Part shown: piece by piece, positions 1-4,698 of the stretch
How the letters are laid out: each line of letters begins with the position of its first letter
How positions within the stretch are numbered: the stretch's first letter is position 1
Source of the DNA: Akkermansia muciniphila
GTDB taxonomy: Bacteria > Pseudomonadota > Gammaproteobacteria > Burkholderiales > Burkholderiaceae_C
Assembly: GCA_943327015.2 (NCBI GenBank)
Contig: CALPVM020000134.1
Span: 1-6,751, forward strand
Reading direction: 5' to 3'
DNA length: 6,751 nucleotides
Notes under the pieces: model-generated
Seen by the model: only the letters and a program-made list of their open reading frames with translations
What the model was told of the DNA's origin: nothing
Databases searched by the model: none
Made by a program: the position numbers and the translations under genes

Positions 1-2141
1 AGCGGATTGTAGAAATCAGCAATGCGAGGCTAAGCAGAGTTGAGTTTTATAGTCCCCACTTAGCGCAAGACGGAACCTACAACACACTAGTAACGGGCAT
101 GTTGGAGCCGTTTGGTACGCGGATGCATCCGAATCGGTTTTTCGTATTTCCAGTGCAAATTGCCGCACAATCAACGCAGGTGTACTACTTTAAAGTGCAG
201 TCCAGTGCGCCACTGGCAATACCTGCAAAGTTGTGGCTGCCTGAAGCCTACAGTGCTTATGAGCGAACAGACTATCAACTGCAATCTCTCTACTTTGGCA
301 TGTGCATTGCAATGATTTTGTTTAACCTATTGCTGCTAGTTGCACTTAAAGACTCCATTTATTGGCTCTACGTCATGCTAATTGCATGCGTTGCCGTCAG
401 TTTGGCTTCGTTTAACGGATTAGCCAAAGAGTACCTGTGGCCGGACTCCGGTCGATGGTCAGACGTTGCCACCTACATCGGCTTTTGTTACTGCATTTTT
501 ACAGCCATACTTTTTATGCGAAAAATGCTTAACACGGCCAAAGTGGTGCCCCAATTAGACCGGACGCTTTGGCTTTTTGCAGGGCTCATGGCCATGTTAT
601 CCGTGGCGTTTTTAGCAATGCCCCAGGCCATTGTCAAGCCGGCTATTGTTGTGTTCGGTATTTCTGCAATGGTTGTATTGGGTACGGCTGTGCAATGCGC
701 TCGCTTGCGACAACGCAGTGCCTATTTGTTTTTAGGAGCGTTCGGATTTTTGATTGCAGGCATTTTGACCTCGATTTTACGAGGTTTAAACCTCATCCCT
801 TTAACCGCATTTACGGTCAATGGAATGCAATGGGGTTCGGCACTCGAGATGATTTTGCTGGCGTTTGCCCTGGCTGATCGGTTTAACCAAATGCGCCGCG
901 ACAAGGAAGTCGCCCAACAAGCGCGGCTAGAGGTAGAGCAACAATTGGTGAGCAGCCTTAAGTCGTCTGAGATAGAGCTCGAAACAAGGGTCAAACAACG
1001 CACTAACGATTTAAACATTGCTCTCGAACACTCAAGCGAGCTGCGCTTAAAAGCGGAATCTGCACGTCAAGATGCTACCGTAGCATTAGAGGAGTTGCGT
1101 AATGCCCAGTCACAGCTGATTCAATCCGAAAAAATGGCATCGTTAGGCCAAGTGGTGGCCAATGTGGCGCATGAAATAAACACCCCCATTGGTGCGGTCA
1201 AAGCCAGTGGCAAAAACATCAGCGATGCTTTGCATGAAACGCTCGAGGGCATGCCCGATTTATTCCAGCGTCTGGAAACCCCAACCATCGATTTATTTAA
1301 AAAATTCTTGCACCAGTACAGCGCAGCCAATCCCATCATCAGCACGCGAGAAGAACGTACCCAAGTGCGAGCCTTAATGGCGATTTTAGAAGAGGCCGGC
1401 GCAGACAATGCACGCAAAAAAGCCAGTCTTTTGGTGCAAATGGGAGCCAAAAATCTGGAGGCAGAATATTTTCCATTAGTGCTCCACGCAGAGTCCGATC
1501 GAATATTAGCAACTGCACACGGTATTGCCGACATTTTGAACAACACAGCCAATATCAATGCTGCGGTTGAAAAAGTATCAAAAATTGTATTTGCCCTAAA
1601 ATCTTTTTCGCATACCGATCAGTCTGAAGAAAAGGTCGAGGCAAACCTATTTGACGGTATGGAAACCGTGCTCACTATTTACCATGGGCAAATCAAGCAA
1701 GGTATCGAACTCGTGCGCTCGTATGAACCGGTTGCGCCTTTACTATGTTTTCCCGATCAGCTCAATCAAGTCTGGACAAACCTGATCCACAACGCCATAC
1801 AGGCCATGCTGCTGCAACCGGTAGAACGAGAGCCTGCACTGCAAGAAGCCTATAACGACCAAGGCGTTTACCAAGCATACCTCGGCACCTTGACCGTAGG
1901 TATGCGGGAGCAAGAAGGTTGCGCTGTGGTGTCGATACGTGACAATGGTCCCGGCATACCGGAGCACATTCGCGCCAAAATTTTTGAGCCATTTTTTACC
2001 ACCAAACCCGTAGGTGTTGGTAGTGGTTTGGGGTTGGATATTGTTCGCAAAATTATTGACAAACACCAGGGTAGGATTGAACTTCAAACCGAAGTTGGCG
2101 TGGGCACTACGTTTACTGTTTATTTGCCGTATTCAAAATAA
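1..2141 (+). CDS. 7TM-DISM sensor histidine kinase, copy 1 (5' partial)
   Basis: Inner-membrane sensor kinase predicted to autophosphorylate on histidine and pass the phosphate to an unseen response regulator. The frame is open from the left edge (first full codon at 3), and its first residues (VEISNARL) align with residue 112 onward of copy 2. About 109 N-terminal residues are therefore missing and 712 are present. The ATG at 99 lies inside the sensor domain and is not the start. Numbering from the codon at 3: residues 1-93 are the end of a DISMED2-like domain (NRFFVF at 44-49); seven membrane helices lie near 97-115, 120-137, 155-172, 188-206, 212-230, 239-259 and 274-292; a coiled coil spans 296-380 and includes RVKQRT; the phosphoacceptor is His390 in AHEINTP, with Thr394 in the ExxT phosphatase position. 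A roughly 90-residue insert (413-500) separates the DHp helices. HATPase_c has N593/N597 (N-box), DNGPG 647-651, FEPFF 661-665 and GSGLGL 673-678. No receiver domain follows. Family assignment is firm; the ligand is unknown. Confidence 0.95.
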   Translation, partial: RIVEISNARLSRVEFYSPHLAQDGTYNTLVTGMLEPFGTRMHPNRFFVFPVQIAAQSTQVYYFKVQSSAPLAIPAKLWLPEAYSAYERTDYQLQSLYFGMCIAMILFNLLLLVALKDSIYWLYVMLIACVAVSLASFNGLAKEYLWPDSGRWSDVATYIGFCYCIFTAILFMRKMLNTAKVVPQLDRTLWLFAGLMAMLSVAFLAMPQAIVKPAIVVFGISAMVVLGTAVQCARLRQRSAYLFLGAFGFLIAGILTSILRGLNLIPLTAFTVNGMQWGSALEMILLAFALADRFNQMRRDKEVAQQARLEVEQQLVSSLKSSEIELETRVKQRTNDLNIALEHSSELRLKAESARQDATVALEELRNAQSQLIQSEKMASLGQVVANVAHEINTPIGAVKASGKNISDALHETLEGMPDLFQRLETPTIDLFKKFLHQYSAANPIISTREERTQVRALMAILEEAGADNARKKASLLVQMGAKNLEAEYFPLVLHAESDRILATAHGIADILNNTANINAAVEKVSKIVFALKSFSHTDQSEEKVEANLFDGMETVLTIYHGQIKQGIELVRSYEPVAPLLCFPDQLNQVWTNLIHNAIQAMLLQPVEREPALQEAYNDQGVYQAYLGTLTVGMREQEGCAVVSIRDNGPGIPEHIRAKIFEPFFTTKPVGVGSGLGLDIVRKIIDKHQGRIELQTEVGVGTTFTVYLPYSK
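1239..1502 (+). other. DHp-splitting insert, copy 1
   Basis: This segment encodes the extra region between the first DHp helix, which carries the phosphoacceptor His, and the second, which ends in ALKSF. It contains STREER and an EAGADNARKKA stretch. The distance from the His to the Phe of ALKSF is 145 residues; in ordinary HisKA domains the comparable distance is about 50. It looks mostly helical. Its function is not known to me. Confidence 0.7.
1986..2011 (+). repeat. Perfect 26-bp repeat shared with copy 2 (F-box region)
   Basis: Bases 1986-2011 are identical to 4531-4556 and encode the EPFFTTKP part of the ATP-lid F-box. This is the longest perfect direct match I noticed between copies 1 and 2. 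It reflects their common origin and could serve as a recombination point. Confidence 0.8.
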
Positions 2142-2154
2142 TCATTTAAAGACA

Positions 2155-2168
2155 GTGGCTGCTGCCAC
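2155..2168 (+). other. Small hairpin after copy 1
   Basis: A perfect 5-bp stem, GTGGC/GCCAC, encloses a TGCT loop 13 bases after the copy 1 stop. A run of five T begins 7 bases downstream (2175-2179). The stem is short and the T run is displaced, so it is at best a weak terminator or an attenuating or RNA-stabilising hairpin between copies 1 and 2. Confidence 0.3.
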
Positions 2169-2192
2169 GCACTATTTTTCGATGCACAATAC

Positions 2193-2208
2193 GGAATAAT
2201 ATTTGTCC
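2193..2208 (+). promoter_or_regulatory. Imperfect palindrome in AT-rich leader of copy 2
   Basis: The 16 bases read GGA-nn-AATATT-nn-TCC, matching their reverse complement at 12 of 16 positions, in the AT-rich gap just upstream of the copy 2 ribosome binding site. The left part overlaps a direct repeat AATAATAT (2195-2202 and 2210-2217), each containing a TAATAT that could serve as a -10 element. No convincing -35 hexamer lies at the right distance. A regulator site or internal promoter is possible but unproven. Confidence 0.2.
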
Positions 2209-2218
2209 TAATAATATC

Positions 2219-2222
2219 GGAG
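2219..2222 (+). promoter_or_regulatory. Ribosome binding site for copy 2 (TTG start)
   Basis: GGAG lies 4 nt before TTG 2227 and 10 nt before TTG 2233. It is the only Shine-Dalgarno-like motif near the signal-peptide start and supports initiation at one of these two TTG codons. The spacing is slightly short for the first and slightly long for the second, so the choice between them stays open. Confidence 0.55.
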
Positions 2223-2226
2223 CATC

Positions 2227-4692
2227 TTGATTTTGCGAAATGTCCTGCCGCAATGGTTGCGCTGCTGCATCTACTTCTTGCTATTGTGTTTGCACTCGCA
2301 TGCCCAGGCGGTAGACCATGCACGTGCCCTGGATGTTGCAGGCATAGTGTCACAGCCGGTGTCGCTCACCCACCATTTTGAGGTTCTAGAAGACCCCAGT
2401 CGATCCTTGACCCTTGCGGATGTGCAAACTCCAGCAATAGCAGCACGCTTTGCACCGGTTGCAGCCACCAACTCCGAGTTAAATTACGGCTTTACGCAAT
2501 CCGCAATCTGGATGCGTTTGCATCTTCGCAATAGCAGCAATCTGCCACTGGAGCGTTTGCTCGAAATTCGCAATGCCCGGCTTACCAGCATCCATTTATA
2601 CGATGCTGGCGCTGCCGCAGATCAGCAATTGCAAGTTACCGGGGCGGCAGAGGCCTTTGCCACACGCAGTTATGTCAACCGCTTTTTTGTATTTAACCTG
2701 CAGTTGTCACCCCAGACCGAGCGCATTATTTATCTGCGTTTTCAGTCTACCAATCCTTTGGTTGTGCCCGCCAAGTTGTGGCTGCCGGAGGCTTTTCATG
2801 CGTATGAGCGTAATGATTACTTGGTTCAGGCCCTGTACTTTGGCTTGGCATTGGGCATGATCTGCTTTAATGTGTTGCTGTTTGTTGCGCTGCGCGATTC
2901 CATATACCTAAAGTATGTTTTTTTCGCCAGTAGCATGGTGCTTACATTGGCGGCCATTAATGGCTTGGGCCATGAATTTGTCTGGTCAAACGCATCAAAA
3001 TGGTCAAACATAGCGAGCTATGTTGGGTTCTCCGGCTGCATGGTCACTTTGTTGATGTTTGTACGCCATATTTTGAATACGGCCAAGGTAGTGCCATTGA
3101 TGGATCGTTTCATTGTGTTTCAAATGGTTTTTTTCAGCCTGCTGCCTATCGGATTTGTAGTGTCCTACGAAATCTTTATCCAGCCTGCGCCAGTGCTGTA
3201 CGGTTTTACCTCGCTGATGATTTTTGCTTTGGCCTTGTTTCGTGCCGTAAAAAAGCAGCGTAGTGCATACTTCTTCTTGGCGGCATTCGGAATGCTGGTC
3301 ATTGGAACCTTCATGATGATCCTGAAGGCCTACAAAATTCTCGACAGTAATGCCCTTACAGATAACGGCCTGCAAATAGGATCCGCGTTAGAGATGATTC
3401 TCATGGCCTTTGCGTTGGCCGATCGGTTTAATGAAATGCGGCGCGAAAAATCGCAGGCTCAGCAAGCCGCACTTGATTCACAGCATCGGTTGGTCAGTAG
3501 CCTCAAATCTTCGGAGCGCGAGTTGGAGGCCCGTGTCGAGCAACGCACCCAGGAGCTGCAAAAAGCCTTCGATGAGGCCAAGCAATCGCGCGAGGTGGCT
3601 GTAGCATCCCAGCAGCAGGCTACGCAAGCCTTAGAAAATTTGCGCGCAGCACAAAACCAGATGATTCAATCTGAAAAAATGGCCACTCTGGGTCAGATAG
3701 TGGCCAATGTGGCCCACGAAATCAATACTCCAATTGGTGCAGTTAAGTCCAGCGGCAAAATTATCAGTGACACCCTGGGGGACACCGTGTTGGCTATGCC
3801 GGCCCTGTTCAGAACGCTAGATGAAGCACATACTGATTTGCTGATTCAAATGCTGGCACAGCACCACGGCGCATCGCAGGCGCTCAGCACCCGGCAGGAG
3901 CGGACACTCATCAAAGAGTTATCGCGGCAAATGGACGAAATAGGCATTGATAACCCGCGCCACAAAGCCAGCATCATGGTGCAAATGGGATTCCGCACCC
4001 TGACGGACGATTACATGGCTCTGCTGCAGCACCCGGAATCCGATCGAATTCTGGACACTGCACACGGCATTAGCATCATCACCAACAATGCGGCCAATAT
4101 CAACTCCGCAGTCGAAAAGGTGTCGAAAATTGTATTCGCCCTCAAGTCGTTTTCACATACCGATGCATCTGGCGAAATGCTGGATGTCGATTTGGTGGAC
4201 AGTCTGGAGACAGTGCTTACCATTTACCACAGCCAAATCCGGCAGGGTACCGAGCTCGTGCGCGAGTACGACTACCTACCTCCGTTGCGTTGTGTACCCG
4301 ACGAAATCAACCAAGTGTGGACCAACCTCATACACAATGCAATACAGGCCATAGCCATGCAGCCTAACGAAGAAAAAAACGCACAGCCAGAGGCCTATTG
4401 CGACACAGGTATATTTGCCGGATACCAGGGCAAACTCACCATAGCCCTACGCCAAGAGGGTCAGTTTGCCGTTATTTCTGTCGCAGACACAGGGCCGGGC
4501 ATTCCAGATGAAATTCGAGGTAGAATTTTCGAGCCATTTTTTACCACCAAACCCGTCGGTGTAGGTAGCGGGTTGGGACTAGATATCGTAAGACGCATTG
4601 TGGAAAAACATCAGGGACGTATAGAACTCCAATCCGAAGTCGGTGTAGGTACCTCTTTTACGGTTTATTTGCCTTATTTGCCAGCACATTGA
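2227..4692 (+). CDS. 7TM-DISM sensor histidine kinase, copy 2 (complete, 821 aa)
   Basis: Complete paralogue of copy 1 and the reference copy for the array. It begins at a TTG: no in-frame ATG or GTG lies between the TAA at 2212 and the signal peptide, and GGAG at 2219-2222 precedes it by 4 nt. A second TTG at 2233 (10 nt spacing) is an alternative. Residues 1-28 form a Sec signal peptide, probably cleaved after AQA. A DISMED2-like sensor domain spans about 35-195 (FTQSAIWMRL, NRFFVF, VPAKLWLPEA). Membrane helices lie near 204-222, 227-244, 262-279, 294-312, 319-338, 347-366 and 382-398. A coiled coil runs 400-485 with RVEQRT at 436-441. The H-box AHEINTP has His497 and Thr501. A DHp insert spans about 520-608. 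The N-box has N700 and N704, G1 is DTGPG 754-758, the F-box is FEPFF 768-772 and G2 is GSGLGL 780-785. All catalytic boxes are present, so an active kinase, possibly also a phosphatase, is inferred. It lies 85 bp after copy 1 and 3 bp before copy 3. No receiver domain is fused to it. Confidence 0.97.
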   Translation: MILRNVLPQWLRCCIYFLLLCLHSHAQAVDHARALDVAGIVSQPVSLTHHFEVLEDPSRSLTLADVQTPAIAARFAPVAATNSELNYGFTQSAIWMRLHLRNSSNLPLERLLEIRNARLTSIHLYDAGAAADQQLQVTGAAEAFATRSYVNRFFVFNLQLSPQTERIIYLRFQSTNPLVVPAKLWLPEAFHAYERNDYLVQALYFGLALGMICFNVLLFVALRDSIYLKYVFFASSMVLTLAAINGLGHEFVWSNASKWSNIASYVGFSGCMVTLLMFVRHILNTAKVVPLMDRFIVFQMVFFSLLPIGFVVSYEIFIQPAPVLYGFTSLMIFALALFRAVKKQRSAYFFLAAFGMLVIGTFMMILKAYKILDSNALTDNGLQIGSALEMILMAFALADRFNEMRREKSQAQQAALDSQHRLVSSLKSSERELEARVEQRTQELQKAFDEAKQSREVAVASQQQATQALENLRAAQNQMIQSEKMATLGQIVANVAHEINTPIGAVKSSGKIISDTLGDTVLAMPALFRTLDEAHTDLLIQMLAQHHGASQALSTRQERTLIKELSRQMDEIGIDNPRHKASIMVQMGFRTLTDDYMALLQHPESDRILDTAHGISIITNNAANINSAVEKVSKIVFALKSFSHTDASGEMLDVDLVDSLETVLTIYHSQIRQGTELVREYDYLPPLRCVPDEINQVWTNLIHNAIQAIAMQPNEEKNAQPEAYCDTGIFAGYQGKLTIALRQEGQFAVISVADTGPGIPDEIRGRIFEPFFTTKPVGVGSGLGLDIVRRIVEKHQGRIELQSEVGVGTSFTVYLPYLPAH
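3784..4050 (+). other. DHp-splitting insert, copy 2
   Basis: Equivalent insert in copy 2, about residues 520-608. It contains STRQER and EIGIDNPRHKA. The His497 to Phe642 distance is again exactly 145 residues. Boundaries are approximate because they were judged by eye from where the three paralogues resume the classical DHp helix 2 pattern (NIN-AV-KIV-ALKSF). Confidence 0.7.
4531..4556 (+). repeat. Perfect 26-bp repeat shared with copy 1 (F-box region)
   Basis: Second copy of the match described at 1986-2011. Identity here extends through synonymous positions, whereas the flanking codons differ at third bases. Confidence 0.8.
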
Positions 4693-4698
4693 TCTATG
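4690..4698 (+). other. Copy 2/copy 3 junction, probable translational coupling
   Basis: The copy 2 stop and the copy 3 start form TGA-TCT-ATG in one reading frame, with a single sense codon between them. The preceding 20 bases contain no clear Shine-Dalgarno motif. Reinitiation by ribosomes finishing copy 2 is the simplest explanation for how copy 3 is translated. Confidence 0.6.

Noticed and set aside
10..23. Lipoprotein or mobile-element signals near gene starts and edges
   Set aside because: The Cys residues in the copy 2 and copy 3 signal peptides lack a proper lipobox, and no inverted terminal repeats, transposase motifs or CRISPR-like spaced repeats were seen anywhere.
99..101. ATG at 99 as the start of copy 1
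   Set aside because: The frame is open upstream to the window edge and the upstream residues align with the sensor domain of copy 2, so this Met is internal.
1121..1558. Antisense open frame of about 145 codons opposite the DHp region of copy 1
   Set aside because: It mirrors a strongly conserved coding region and has no recognisable domain or ribosome binding site; a similar shadow frame lies opposite the same region of copy 3 (6282-6650).
2155..2179. Rho-independent terminator after copy 1
   Set aside because: The stem is only 5 bp and the T run starts 7 bases after it, which is too weak to call a terminator; recorded only as a small hairpin.
2197..2217. Sigma-70 promoter with TAATAT as -10
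   Set aside because: Neither TAATAT copy has a recognisable -35 hexamer at 16-18 bp, so a promoter cannot be supported by sequence alone.
3004..3375. Antisense open frame of about 123 codons opposite the membrane helices of copy 2
   Set aside because: Composition is that of a reverse-complement shadow (many His, Gln and Lys), with no counterpart of similar length in the same region of copies 1 and 3.
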